The position numbers and the translations under genes were made by a program. 64,000 bases of DNA from Vulcanimicrobiota bacterium (GTDB taxonomy: Bacteria; Vulcanimicrobiota; Vulcanimicrobiia; Vulcanimicrobiales; Vulcanimicrobiaceae), in assembly GCA_003161435.1 (NCBI GenBank), contig PMOS01000025.1:1-64000 (forward strand), given 5' to 3'. How positions within the stretch are numbered: the first letter of the stretch is position 1; every line of letters starts with the position of its first letter. The notes beneath the pieces were generated by a model. It was not told where the DNA came from. It saw nothing but the letters and a program-made list of their open reading frames with translations, and made no database searches. Positions 43,908-52,927 of the stretch are shown here, in pieces.

Positions 43908-46781
43908 CTACTGCCGGGTCCCGAAGTCGTGCGAAACCGAGATCCGGATGTTGCGCGGGCCGTACTCCTTCTGCTGCGTGGCGTAGTAGCCGCCGTTGGT
44001 CAGCGGAAGGTTGACGCCCAGGAAGTTGGTCGAGAACAGGCCCGCGTAGGTGTCGAACGCGTTGTCGACCGAAACCTGAAGCGTCGTCGCGCGGTTTACG
44101 AGCGGGATCCGTCCCGTCGCGCTCCAGATGATGAAGCCCGATTCCGCGAAGCCGTTGTGCGAGCCGACGGTCGTGATGCCGATGGATGCGAACCCGCTCT
44201 TCAGGCTCCGGTAGTTCAGCTCGAAATACCCCTGCGAGTACGGGATCGTGTGGTTACCGACCGTGTCGAACGAACCGAAGTTCACGTCCGGCACGATCCC
44301 GACCAGTGCGGTATTGTTCTTCGTCAGGTTCGGCAAGTTGTACGGGAAACCGCGGATCAGCGCTCCTTGCGCGACATAGCCCATGCCTTGCACCGGCGTG
44401 TGGGTGATGCCGAGCTCGATCCCCTCGTAGCGGGCGTTCGAGAGGTTGAAATATTGAGTCGTCAGCAGCGGGAGCGTCGCGGTTCCAGCCCCGACCGGCA
44501 CCGTCGCCGTCCCGTTGTTGAAATAACCCCTGACGAACTGGTTGAACAGATCCGTCTGGTAGATGTCGGCGGTGATGACGGTCGACGGATCGTTCGGCAT
44601 GCGGAAGTCACCGCCGAGGTCTTCGCCGAACGACGTCTCGGGCTTCACGCTCTCGCCGCTCAACGACGAAACCGCGACCTGATTGGCCGTGTAGCCGATT
44701 GGGCACGCGGTCACGCCGCCCGCCGTGCAGGCGGCCGCCGGACGTGTCGCCGTCGTCAGGATGGCGAGGTACGGACTGGCGACCGCGGAGCCGGCAGAGA
44801 ACCGCAGGCTGGTGTCCGGATTGACACGGTACGACAGCCCGATTCGCGGGTCGTTGTGGTATGACTCCTGGCTGCTGAACGCCAGGTACGGCGCCGCCGC
44901 GATCGCGGTCGGATACTGCGCGTGACCGTAGTACGAGTAGAAGCGCGTCTCGTAATCGGCCGCGACCAAGCTGAGCTTGTCGCCGAGCGCGAACTGGCCG
45001 CGCAGCAGGTAGGTGTCGGTGTCCTGCGCCGAGCCGGCCGGAACGGTCGCACTCGTCTCCGCGAGGTTCTCGCTGTAGTCGTGCGAGTACGCGTGGTTCC
45101 AGTCGGCCGCGAAGGTGATCACGTTCCCGCCGTTGCCGCCCAGGAAGTGGTCGTACTCGAACGACCCCCCGGTGAGACGGTCTTCTTCGGACGAGCCGAA
45201 GTAAAAGCCCGACGTCTCCTGCGCGGTGTAGTACCCGCCGTACGGATCGAGCCCATTGAGCGTCGCGCCTGTGCTCGTCGTGCCCCACAGCTTGACCGGC
45301 CAGACCGGGCTCGGAGCGTTGTAGCCAACCGCGCCGTTCGACTGCAGGCGGTTGATCGAGGCGTGGTACCAGCGGGCCAGGATGTTGTCGTTCTTGTACG
45401 ACGTGCGCAGCTCGCCTTCGAAGATCGGCTCGTTGTTCCACTCCCACTCGTCGCCGTAGCCGAAGGGCGAGAAGCCGACCTTCATTCCGGGATTCAGCGA
45501 CCCCGTGTACGCGGGACCCGGGATGAAGTCCGTCGGGTAGAGCGCCAGCGTGTTCCCGTTTTGGTCGCTATAGGTTTGGCTGCCCAGATACGCCAGCGTG
45601 AACGACGTCGAGCTCGACATGTTCACGCGCACCTTGGCGAGCTCGTTCTTGCTGTCGAAGGTTTCCGGTACGGGAACGCAGCAGCCGAACGCCGTCGTCG
45701 TGGCGTCGGTTCCGAAATTGATCTGACCGGCCGGCGTGACCGTCTTGGGCGCCGCGAGGCTGACGGGGACGCCGTGCGAATCCTTGTAGGCGTACGAGCC
45801 GTTGACCACCGGAATGAACGGCTGCGGGTCGGTCGAGCCGGCCGGGCCGGGCGTCCCGTTGATCGCGTAATCGAGCACGATCCCGACCTTGCCGTTGAAG
45901 AACGTGTTCGAGTAGTTGAAGTTCGAGAACGATCCGCCGAACGAGTCGACGCCGTAGGTGATGCTGCCGGTCTGGTGGGGCGTCGGGTCGAGCGTCCGGA
46001 AATTGACCGTGCCGCCGATCGCGCGGTTGACCAGCGGCGACGCCGCGCCGGGTCCCTTGATCGTCTCGACGCTCTGGAACATGTACGGGCTCAAGAACGT
46101 GGTGACGTAGTCGCCGAAGTCTTGGACCGCCAGCGGGTGACCGTCGATCAGCGCCGCGGTTTCGAACGAAAGCGCGCCGCGGATATCCGGGAACGTGATC
46201 GCGCCCGGCGCGGCGGTGTTGGCGCTGGTCCCCGGCAGGCCGCTGATGATACCCGGCGTCTGATCGAGCACCTGTCGCATCTGCAGCTGTCCTTCGTCCT
46301 TGAAGACCTGCTGGGTCGTGACTTGCACCGACGCCGGCGTCACGTTGAACGGCGTGCGCCCGCCCGCGCGGTTCGCCGTGGTGCGCGTGCTACCGATGGT
46401 CTGCAGCGACGAGAACGTCGCGGCCGACAGCGAGACGCTGACGTCCGCTCCGCCTGCGACGACCGCCACGTCCGTCTGCGTTGCCGTCTGGTAGCCGGCG
46501 TGCTCGACCGTCACGCTATAGACCCCGGGCTGAACCGTGACCGAGTATTTGCCCTGCGCGTCCGTCGTGGCCGAGGCCGGCGACGGACCGCTGAAGGTCA
46601 CCTTGGCGCCGTTGATCGGCGTCCCCTGAGAATCGCTGACCGTGCCGTTCACGGTCGCGGAGTTCGGCACGTTTTGAGCGACCGCGGGAACGGTCTGCGC
46701 GAATGCCGGCGCCAAGCTAACAGGCCCGCCGAGCAACGCACAGAGTCCGAGGGTCCTCAGAACGCGTGACAAACTTTGCAC
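43908..46781 (-). CDS. TonB-dependent receptor with carboxypeptidase-like N-terminal domain
   Basis: A 957-residue outer membrane receptor. The start is a GTG with AGGAGG upstream. It has a signal peptide (about 1-28), a carboxypeptidase regulatory-like domain (NGTVSDSQGTPINGAKVTFS), a plug with DQTPGIISGLPGTSA, PDIRGALSFETAALIDG and GPGAASPLVNRAIGGTVNF, and a long beta barrel. The C-terminus is RNIRISVSHDFGTRQ. The substrate is unknown; there is no transport or regulatory partner nearby. A decayed relative of it lies divergently at 47.1-47.7 kb. Confidence 0.92.
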   Translation of the reverse strand: MQSLSRVLRTLGLCALLGGPVSLAPAFAQTVPAVAQNVPNSATVNGTVSDSQGTPINGAKVTFSGPSPASATTDAQGKYSVTVQPGVYSVTVEHAGYQTATQTDVAVVAGGADVSVSLSAATFSSLQTIGSTRTTANRAGGRTPFNVTPASVQVTTQQVFKDEGQLQMRQVLDQTPGIISGLPGTSANTAAPGAITFPDIRGALSFETAALIDGHPLAVQDFGDYVTTFLSPYMFQSVETIKGPGAASPLVNRAIGGTVNFRTLDPTPHQTGSITYGVDSFGGSFSNFNYSNTFFNGKVGIVLDYAINGTPGPAGSTDPQPFIPVVNGSYAYKDSHGVPVSLAAPKTVTPAGQINFGTDATTTAFGCCVPVPETFDSKNELAKVRVNMSSSTSFTLAYLGSQTYSDQNGNTLALYPTDFIPGPAYTGSLNPGMKVGFSPFGYGDEWEWNNEPIFEGELRTSYKNDNILARWYHASINRLQSNGAVGYNAPSPVWPVKLWGTTSTGATLNGLDPYGGYYTAQETSGFYFGSSEEDRLTGGSFEYDHFLGGNGGNVITFAADWNHAYSHDYSENLAETSATVPAGSAQDTDTYLLRGQFALGDKLSLVAADYETRFYSYYGHAQYPTAIAAAPYLAFSSQESYHNDPRIGLSYRVNPDTSLRFSAGSAVASPYLAILTTATRPAAACTAGGVTACPIGYTANQVAVSSLSGESVKPETSFGEDLGGDFRMPNDPSTVITADIYQTDLFNQFVRGYFNNGTATVPVGAGTATLPLLTTQYFNLSNARYEGIELGITHTPVQGMGYVAQGALIRGFPYNLPNLTKNNTALVGIVPDVNFGSFDTVGNHTIPYSQGYFELNYRSLKSGFASIGITTVGSHNGFAESGFIIWSATGRIPLVNRATTLQVSVDNAFDTYAGLFSTNFLGVNLPLTNGGYYATQQKEYGPRNIRISVSHDFGTRQ

Positions 46782-47069
46782 GTGTCCTCCTCTGGAAAGC
46801 AGTAGCGCACCGGGTTATCCACAGGGACAAAGCGGCGCGAGACCCATCGAACGCGGGTCCGACCTCGAGTCTCGCATAGCGACTTTAACGTAAGCCTATG
46901 GCGCTCCCTTCGACTAAGGTAACGAGCGCAGTGGACGTCTGCTGGCGAATGCTCGCTGCGCCCGAAATTGCGTCCGCCGTCGGTGTCCGTGCCCGACTTC
47001 AAGGCGCACCTGACGTTGCCGTTCGGGGCAGCAGGCCAGGCCTGCGACCTTCATCTGGTCGGCAGGCCA

Positions 47070-47693
47070 AGAGGACATCCGCCAACAAACCCCAGGCGCG
47101 AGCGTCTCGGCGGAGGGTGGTAGCCATACTTACACGGCCACGACCTCGAGCGACGGCTCGTTCTCGATCAGCCTTCCGCCGGGCCTCTAGGCCGTCACGA
47201 TCAATCACGGCGGTTTCCAGCCGGCCCAGAACGATGTCGCGGTTCCGGCGGGCGGCAATATCACGATCAGCGTGCCGCTCGCGGAGCAGAGCCCACAGAG
47301 CCTTCAGGTCATCGGACGGACGAGCACGAGTTACAACCGCACCCCGTTCACACGGTCGCGACGATGCCCGGCGTCGTCGCGTAGCGCACGTTCTCGGCCA
47401 CACCCAATACGAACTTCGACGTGCGCGGACTGGGTCTTCAAACGCGCGTCACCATCGACGGCCACCCGGTCAGCTCCGGGATCTCGGCGCAGAATTTGTT
47501 CAACCTGAACACCGGTACGTTGCTGGGACGCAGCCTGAGCAATCAGGGCAACATCGAGCCTACGCTGTGGCTCAACAAGGTTACGGGTCAGCTGCTGCCG
47601 GGGAACAGCAGCAGCTATAACCTCAACGGCACGACCAACATCAACGCTCTGCCGCCCCGCACGTTCCGCTTCTCGCTCGACTACGCGATCTGA
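47070..47693 (+). pseudogene. Decayed TonB-dependent receptor remnant
   Basis: Translated pieces in two frames resemble parts of the receptor at 43.9 kb: a carboxypeptidase-like domain (GASVSAEGGSHTYTATTSSD and AVTINHGGFQPAQNDVAVPA), interrupted by an in-frame TAG near 47190, then, after a frameshift near 47345, a plug segment (FDVRGLGLQTRVTIDGHPVS) and a C-terminal strand (PPRTFRFSLDYAI, then stop). Nearly the whole barrel is missing. The 46782-47069 gap before it shows no gene. The remnant is followed by an intrinsic terminator. Confidence 0.8.
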
Positions 47694-47716
47694 TCGTCGC
47701 CCGCGAGACGCGAATA

Positions 47717-47750
47717 GAGCCCGCCGCATCCGCGGCGGGCTCCATTCATT
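47717..47750 (+). terminator. Intrinsic terminator
   Basis: The stem GAGCCCGCCGC/GCGGCGGGCTC with loop ATCC is followed by CATTCATTT. It lies just downstream of the receptor remnant and 28 bases upstream of the EVE gene start. Confidence 0.7.
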
Positions 47751-47769
47751 TCCCGCCGAAACCCGGCCC

Positions 47770-48240
47770 ATGCCGCGGCATTGGCTGTTCAAGACCGAGC
47801 CCGACGCGTTCTCGATCGACGACCTGCAGCGCGTCGGGCGCGAGGAATGGTCCGGCGTCCGCAGCTTCCAAGCGCGCAACATCATGCGCGAGATGAAGCT
47901 CGGCGACCTCGGCTTCTTCTATCACTCCAGCATCCAGCCGCCCGGGATCGTCGGCGTCTGCGAAGTGGTCGCCGAAGCGCACCCCGACTCGACCCAATTC
48001 GATCGCAAGAGCGAGTACTGGGATCCCAGCTCGGGCCGCGCCAACCCGAAGTGGTGGTGCGTCGACGTCGGCTTCGTCCGCAAGCTCCCGCGCATGATCC
48101 CCCTCGACGAGCTCCGCACGATCCCCGCCTTAGCCTACATGCCGCTCCTACGCCGAGGCCAGCGCCTCTCCGTGCAACCAGTCACGCCGCAGGAATGGGC
48201 CCTCATCCTCGCCCTCGTCGCTAGCGAGAAGTCAGGCTGA
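47770..48240 (+). CDS. EVE-domain protein (THYN1-like)
   Basis: A 156-residue protein made of one EVE domain (PUA-like fold). Family features: WLFKTEPDAFSIDDLQR at the start, WSGVRSFQARNIMREMKLGD, FFYHSSIQPPGIVGVCEV and the aromatic KWWCVDVGF. EVE domains bind modified bases in DNA or RNA, such as 5-methylcytosine derivatives, and are often linked to restriction. No restriction partner is nearby, so here it resembles the stand-alone housekeeping type. Confidence 0.93.
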   Translation: MPRHWLFKTEPDAFSIDDLQRVGREEWSGVRSFQARNIMREMKLGDLGFFYHSSIQPPGIVGVCEVVAEAHPDSTQFDRKSEYWDPSSGRANPKWWCVDVGFVRKLPRMIPLDELRTIPALAYMPLLRRGQRLSVQPVTPQEWALILALVASEKSG

Positions 48241-48246
48241 CGAGGT

Positions 48247-48316
48247 GGTCGCCCTTCGCCAAGCTCAGGCCGACCACGCGAAGCACCGTCCTCCCTCGAC
48301 AAGCTCGGGATGACAA
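48247..48316. repeat. Two palindromic repeat copies
   Basis: Copies at about 48247-48276 (GCCCTTCGCCAAGCTCAGGC) and 48289-48316 (CCCTCGACAAGCTCGGGATG), same orientation, follow the EVE gene. They belong to the family at 11.3, 24.7 and 25.6 kb. Confidence 0.8.
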
Positions 48317-48335
48317 CGACACTCTCGTGCCGGGA

Positions 48336-48473
48336 TCGCCGCGCGATGATGCGTTGACGGGGCGTTGCGCAGCGAGCGGAGCCGGGAAGGCGAGAGCGAG
48401 CGGAGCACCGAGCGAACGGAGACACCGGATGTGTCGCAGTGAGCGTCCCCGTCAACGCATCGTCGCGCGGCGA
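48336..48473. repeat. MITE-like element with 28-base inverted repeats
   Basis: Arms 48336-48364 (TCGCCGCGCGATGATGCG, then TTGACGGGGCG) and 48443-48473 are reverse complements with two or three differences. The 78-base centre carries repeated AGCGAGCGGAGC units. No gene fits in it. The size (138 bases) and layout suggest a small non-autonomous element, or a REP-type cluster, between convergent EVE and ppk genes. Confidence 0.65.
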
Positions 48474-48502
48474 CCCAACCACCACGCCGAAGAAAGCGCG
48501 AC

Positions 48503-50620
48503 CTAAACGGTCTGATAGCGCTTGAGAAAGATCTGCTGCGCTTCCACGCGTTCCTCGCCCGGCAGAATGCGGCGGCGTTCGTAGCTGTCGTCCGAGCGCA
48601 GGACACGCGTCTTGACGTTGTCGGTCAACAGGACGTCGAGGATGTCGGCGCAGATCGTCTCGCCGAGCACGGGATCGAGAACCGGCACAACCGCTTCGAC
48701 GCGGCGGTCGAGGTTACGACCCATCCAGTCGGCGCTGCCGATGTAGACCTCGCGCTGCCCGCCGTTCGAGAAGACGAACATCCGCGAGTGCTCGAGGAAC
48801 CGTCCGACGATGCTGCTCACGCGAATCGTTTCGCTCACCCCGGGGATCCCGGGCCGCAGCACGCACATTCCGCGCACCATCAAGTCGATCGGGACGCCGG
48901 CGCGGGACGCGCGATAGAGCGCCTGGACGATCCCCGCGTCGCTGATCGCGTTGAGCTTGGCGACGATACGGCTCGGACGGCCGGCCTCGGCATGCTCGGT
49001 CTCGCGATCGATCAGATCCTGGAAGCCGGTCCGCAATCCGAACGGCGCGACCATCAACTGCTCGTAGCTGTCGACCTTCGAGAACCCGGTCAGCGCGTTG
49101 AACAACTGCGTCGCGTCGGCGCCGAGGTCGGCGCGACAGGTGAACAGCGAGAGATCCGTGTACGTACGCGCCGTTTTGTCGTTGTAGTTGCCGGTGCCGA
49201 AGTGCATGTAGCGCCGGATCCCGTCGGGCTCGTCGCGCACGACGAGGGTCACCTTCGCGTGCGTCTTGAGACCCGCCAACCCGTAGACGACGTGGACGCC
49301 GACGCGCTCGAGCATTCGCGCCCAGTGGATGTTGTTCTCTTCATCGAATCGCGCCTTGAGCTCGATCAGGGCGGCGACCTGTTTGCCGTTCTCGGCCGCG
49401 TCGACGAGCGCACCGACCACGGGCGAGTTACCGGAGGTGCGGTACAGCGTCTGTTTGATCGCCAGCACGTTGGGATCGCTGGCCGCCTGCTGCACGAACT
49501 GCACGACCGGATCGAATGATTCGTACGGATGATGCAGCAGCAGATCGCCTTCGCGAATCACCGCGAACATGTCGGTCTGCCCGATCAAGCGCTTGGGGAA
49601 CGCCGGCGTGAAGGGCGGATCGTGCAGATCGGGCTCTTCGAGGTTTACGAGCGCCCACAGGCTCTCGGTGCCCATCATCCCGTCGACTTCGTAACAGTCG
49701 CCGCCGTCGAGCTCGAGCGCTTCTTGCAGCTTGCGCCGCAGCTCCTCGGGCATGGTGGGCTCGACCTCGAGCCGCACCGGCTCGCCGAACCGCCGTTTGC
49801 GCAGCTCCGACTCGACCGCGCGCAACAGATCGTCGGCCTCGTCCTCTTGCAAGTCGAGGTCGGCGTCGCGCGTGACGCGGAAGAGATAGGACGCCGTCAC
49901 GCGCAGGCCCGGGAACAGCGCCTCGAGGTTGTGCGCGATGATGTCTTCGAGCATGACGAACCAGCGCTGACCCGGCGGCGCTGAATCGATCGGAACGAAA
50001 CGCGGCAGCGAGCCCGGTACCTTGACCCGCGCGAAGTAGTGCACCGGGCCGTCCGGGGTCGTCTCCTCGAGCTCGACCGCGAGCGAGATCGACAGGTTCG
50101 AGATGTACGGGAACGGATGCCCCTTGTCGATCGCGAGCGGCGTGAGCACCGGGAAGACGCGCTCTTCGAAGTATCGCCGCAGGCTTCGCGTCGTCGCAGT
50201 GTCCAGCTGCTCCAGACCCAGAATGCGGACCCCATGACGCTCGAGCGATGGGAACAGGTGGTTCTTGAGGCAGTCGGTCATGCGCGCGAGCGACCGCCGA
50301 AGATGCCGGCTGACCATGTCGAGCTGCTCTTCGGGGGTGTGACCGTCGTCGGAGCGCTTGTGAACCTCGGCCGCCAGCTGCTGCATGAGCCCCGCGATGC
50401 GGATCATGAAGAACTCGTCGAGGTTGGTCCCGTAGATCGCGATGAACTTGAGCCGCTCGAGCAGCGGGTTGCGCTCGTCGAGCGCTTCCTCGAGGACGCG
50501 GTCGTTGAACTCCAGCCACGAGGTCTCGCGGTTGATGTACAGCGACGGGTCGTCGAGGGCGATCGCTGCGGGAAGCTCCGCCGGGCGGAGCTCCGAGCCG
50601 ATCTGCGAACCGGTGATCAT
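48503..50620 (-). CDS. ppk: Polyphosphate kinase 1
   Basis: About 705 residues, the usual PPK1 length. The N-terminal domain contains YINRETSWLEFNDRVLEEA, and the PLD-like domains carry GLKTHAKVTLVVR (the phospho-histidine of the active site) and MHFGTGNYNDKTARTYTDLS, plus a second motif at the C-terminus (IGSADWMGRNLDRRVE). It makes polyphosphate from ATP, or the reverse. The start is the ATG at 50620, only 21 bases from the start of the divergent ABC permease gene. Confidence 0.96.
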   Translation of the reverse strand: MITGSQIGSELRPAELPAAIALDDPSLYINRETSWLEFNDRVLEEALDERNPLLERLKFIAIYGTNLDEFFMIRIAGLMQQLAAEVHKRSDDGHTPEEQLDMVSRHLRRSLARMTDCLKNHLFPSLERHGVRILGLEQLDTATTRSLRRYFEERVFPVLTPLAIDKGHPFPYISNLSISLAVELEETTPDGPVHYFARVKVPGSLPRFVPIDSAPPGQRWFVMLEDIIAHNLEALFPGLRVTASYLFRVTRDADLDLQEDEADDLLRAVESELRKRRFGEPVRLEVEPTMPEELRRKLQEALELDGGDCYEVDGMMGTESLWALVNLEEPDLHDPPFTPAFPKRLIGQTDMFAVIREGDLLLHHPYESFDPVVQFVQQAASDPNVLAIKQTLYRTSGNSPVVGALVDAAENGKQVAALIELKARFDEENNIHWARMLERVGVHVVYGLAGLKTHAKVTLVVRDEPDGIRRYMHFGTGNYNDKTARTYTDLSLFTCRADLGADATQLFNALTGFSKVDSYEQLMVAPFGLRTGFQDLIDRETEHAEAGRPSRIVAKLNAISDAGIVQALYRASRAGVPIDLMVRGMCVLRPGIPGVSETIRVSSIVGRFLEHSRMFVFSNGGQREVYIGSADWMGRNLDRRVEAVVPVLDPVLGETICADILDVLLTDNVKTRVLRSDDSYERRRILPGEERVEAQQIFLKRYQTV

Positions 50621-50641
50621 GGCTCTGGTAGTGTTCGGCAG

Positions 50642-51235
50642 GTGAGCGAGGACTTCATCGCCCACCTCGGCGCGCACGTCGCGCTGGCCGGCACCGCGCT
50701 CGCCGTTGCAGTCGCCATCGGGATCCCGCTCGCCGGGCTGTGCGCCGACCGGCGGTTGCCCCGCGGCCTGATGCTCGCGCTGGCGGGGGGCTTTCGCGTC
50801 GTCCCCTCGCTGGCCGTCCTAACGCTCGCGTTACCCCTACTCGGCTTGGGGTTTCGGCCCGCGCTGCTCGCCTTGGTCGTCCTCGCGCTGCCGCCGATCC
50901 TGGTCAATACCGACGTCGCGCTGCGCTCGGTGCCGCGCGCGACGCTAGAGGCGGCGCGCGGGACCGGTATGACCGCGCGGCAGGTTGGGGCGCGGGTGCG
51001 CTGGCCGCTGGCCCTGCCGGTGGTGGCGGTCGGCGTGCGGACCGCGACCGTCGAGGTGATCGCGTCGGCGACGCTGGCGACGTTCATCGGCGGCGGCGGG
51101 TTGGGCGACTACATCAACGCAGGGATGCAGACCGACAACCTTCCCGAGCTCCTGCTGGGCGCCGTCTCGGTGGCGGTGCTCGCGCTCCTCGCCGACGCTG
51201 CGCTGGGATATGCGCAGCGGCGGCTCGCCGTCTGA
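50642..51235 (+). CDS. OpuC/ProW-type ABC transporter permease
   Basis: About 197 residues from a GTG. It has five or six hydrophobic segments and the EAA-type loop TLEAARGTGMTARQVGARVR used to contact the ATPase, followed by PLALPVVAVGVRTATVEVI and the OpuC-type ATFIGGGGLGDYINAG. It belongs to the quaternary-amine (glycine betaine, choline, carnitine, ergothioneine) transporter group. A second, similar permease lies at 53570, so the two form a heterodimer or alternate. Confidence 0.88.
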   Translation: MSEDFIAHLGAHVALAGTALAVAVAIGIPLAGLCADRRLPRGLMLALAGGFRVVPSLAVLTLALPLLGLGFRPALLALVVLALPPILVNTDVALRSVPRATLEAARGTGMTARQVGARVRWPLALPVVAVGVRTATVEVIASATLATFIGGGGLGDYINAGMQTDNLPELLLGAVSVAVLALLADAALGYAQRRLAV

Positions 51236-51245
51236 ATCGAGCCTC

Positions 51246-52130
51246 ATGATTCTCACCCGTGCTCGCGCGCTCGTTCTGTTCGCATCCGCTCCGCTCGCTG
51301 CGTCGTGCGGTTCGCGCGGCGGGGTCAAAGTCGGTTCCAAGAACTTCACCGAGGAGCTGATTCTGGGCGAGTTGTACGCGCAGTCGCTCGAGCACGGTGG
51401 GATCGGCGTGACGCGCCGATTCAATCTCGGTACGACCGACATCGCCATGGCGGCGCTCGCGCGCGGCGAGATCGACCTCTACCCCGAGTACACCGGGACC
51501 GCGCTGCTCAACGTTCTGCACCTTCCGCCGGACGCCGATCCGGCAAGCTCGTACCGAACCGTCAAGGACGCCTATGCCAAACGCTACGGATTGACGTGGC
51601 TCGACCAAGCGCCGATGAACGACACGCAGGCGCTCGCCACGACGCAGACCGTCGCGGGGCAGAACTCGCTGGGCACGCTCAGCGATCTGTCGGCGAAGGC
51701 GTCGTCGCTGCGGCTGGGTGCGACGACGGAGTTTCTCACCCGCAGCGACGGTCTGCCCGGACTGCGCAAGCGCTACGGCGGCTTCACCTTCAAGCAGGTG
51801 AAGACGATCGACAATGGTTTGAAGTACCAGGCGCTCGCGCACGGCGATGTCGACGTCGTCGTCGCGTTCTCGACCGACGGCCAGCTCAAAGCAGAGAACC
51901 TGGTCGTGCTCGAAGACAACAAGCACCTTTTCCCGGCGTATCACGTCGCACCGGTCGTGCGCAAAGCCGCGCTCGACGCGAACCCCGCCATCGCCCAGAC
52001 ATTGAACAAGCTCGCCCCGCTGCTGACCGACGACGTGATGCAGAACATGAACCTGCAGGTCGACGGACCGCAGAAGCGCGAGCCGGCCGACGTCGCCAAA
52101 GACTTTCTGCAGCAGAACGGTTTGGGCTAG
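51246..52130 (+). CDS. OpuC-type substrate-binding protein
   Basis: About 294 residues. The N-terminus has a signal with a lipobox-like LAASC, so it is probably a lipoprotein. The binding domain shows VGSKNFTEELILGELYAQ and RGEIDLYPEYTGTALLN, signatures of OpuAC/OpuCC-like proteins for quaternary amines. It sits between permease and ATPase with 10 bases before it and an overlapping TAGTG after it. The ligand is not readable from sequence; aromatic residues in the pocket would decide. Confidence 0.9.
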   Translation: MILTRARALVLFASAPLAASCGSRGGVKVGSKNFTEELILGELYAQSLEHGGIGVTRRFNLGTTDIAMAALARGEIDLYPEYTGTALLNVLHLPPDADPASSYRTVKDAYAKRYGLTWLDQAPMNDTQALATTQTVAGQNSLGTLSDLSAKASSLRLGATTEFLTRSDGLPGLRKRYGGFTFKQVKTIDNGLKYQALAHGDVDVVVAFSTDGQLKAENLVVLEDNKHLFPAYHVAPVVRKAALDANPAIAQTLNKLAPLLTDDVMQNMNLQVDGPQKREPADVAKDFLQQNGLG

Positions 52131-52927
52131 TGGTTGCGACGACGCACGGCGGCGGGCGCGTCGAGCTGCGCGGGCTGGGCGTCCGCTATCCAAACGCTGC
52201 GCAGGCGGCGGTACACGATGTCGACCTCACCGTCGAGGCGGGGGAGTTCGCCGTTTTGTTGGGGCCGTCGGGCTGCGGGAAGAGCACGCTCGTGCGCACG
52301 ATCAACCGGCTCGTCGAACCGACGGCCGGGACCGTCGCGATCGACGGCGTCGACGTGCGTGAACGCGATGCGAACGAGCTGCGCCGCGGGATCGGCTACG
52401 TGATCCAAGCCGTCGGATTGTTCCCGCACTACACGGTCGCGCAGAACGTCGCGATCGTGCCGGGGCTGTTGGGTTGGGAGCGCGCGCGGATCGATGCGCG
52501 CGTCGACGAGCTGCTGCGGCTGATCCGGCTCGACCCGGCGCAGTACCGCGACCGCAAACCGCGCCAGCTTTCGGGCGGCGAGGCGCAGCGGGTCGGCGTC
52601 GCGCGCGCGCTCGCCGCCGAGCCGCGCGTGCTGTTGATGGACGAGCCGTTCGCGGCCGTCGACGCTATCGTGCGCGCCTCGCTGCAGGACGAGATCGCGC
52701 GCGTCCACCGCGAGCTGGGCACGACGATCGTGTTCGTCACCCACGACGTCGACGAGGCGCTGCGTTTGGCCGACCGGGTCGTGGTGATGAACGCCGGCCG
52801 CGTGGTGCAAACCGGTGGGCCGGACGAGTTGCTCGAGGGGCCCGCCGACGACTTCGTGCGGCACCTGGTCGGCGTCGATGCCGAAACGCGGCGTTTGGCG
52901 CTCGAACGCCCGCTCATCGAGCGATGA
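52130..52927 (+). CDS. OpuC/ProV-type ABC transporter ATPase
   Basis: About 265 residues from the GTG overlapping the preceding stop. Walker A is LGPSGCGKSTLVRT (about residue 45), the Q loop is GYVIQAVGLFPHYTVAQN, the signature is LSGGEAQRVGVARAL, Walker B is VLLMDEPFAAVD and the switch histidine is in FVTHDVDEAL. There is no CBS regulatory domain, unlike OpuA and ProV. The 3' end overlaps by 14 bases a HAD phosphatase gene on the opposite strand. Confidence 0.93.
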   Translation: MVATTHGGGRVELRGLGVRYPNAAQAAVHDVDLTVEAGEFAVLLGPSGCGKSTLVRTINRLVEPTAGTVAIDGVDVRERDANELRRGIGYVIQAVGLFPHYTVAQNVAIVPGLLGWERARIDARVDELLRLIRLDPAQYRDRKPRQLSGGEAQRVGVARALAAEPRVLLMDEPFAAVDAIVRASLQDEIARVHRELGTTIVFVTHDVDEALRLADRVVVMNAGRVVQTGGPDELLEGPADDFVRHLVGVDAETRRLALERPLIER

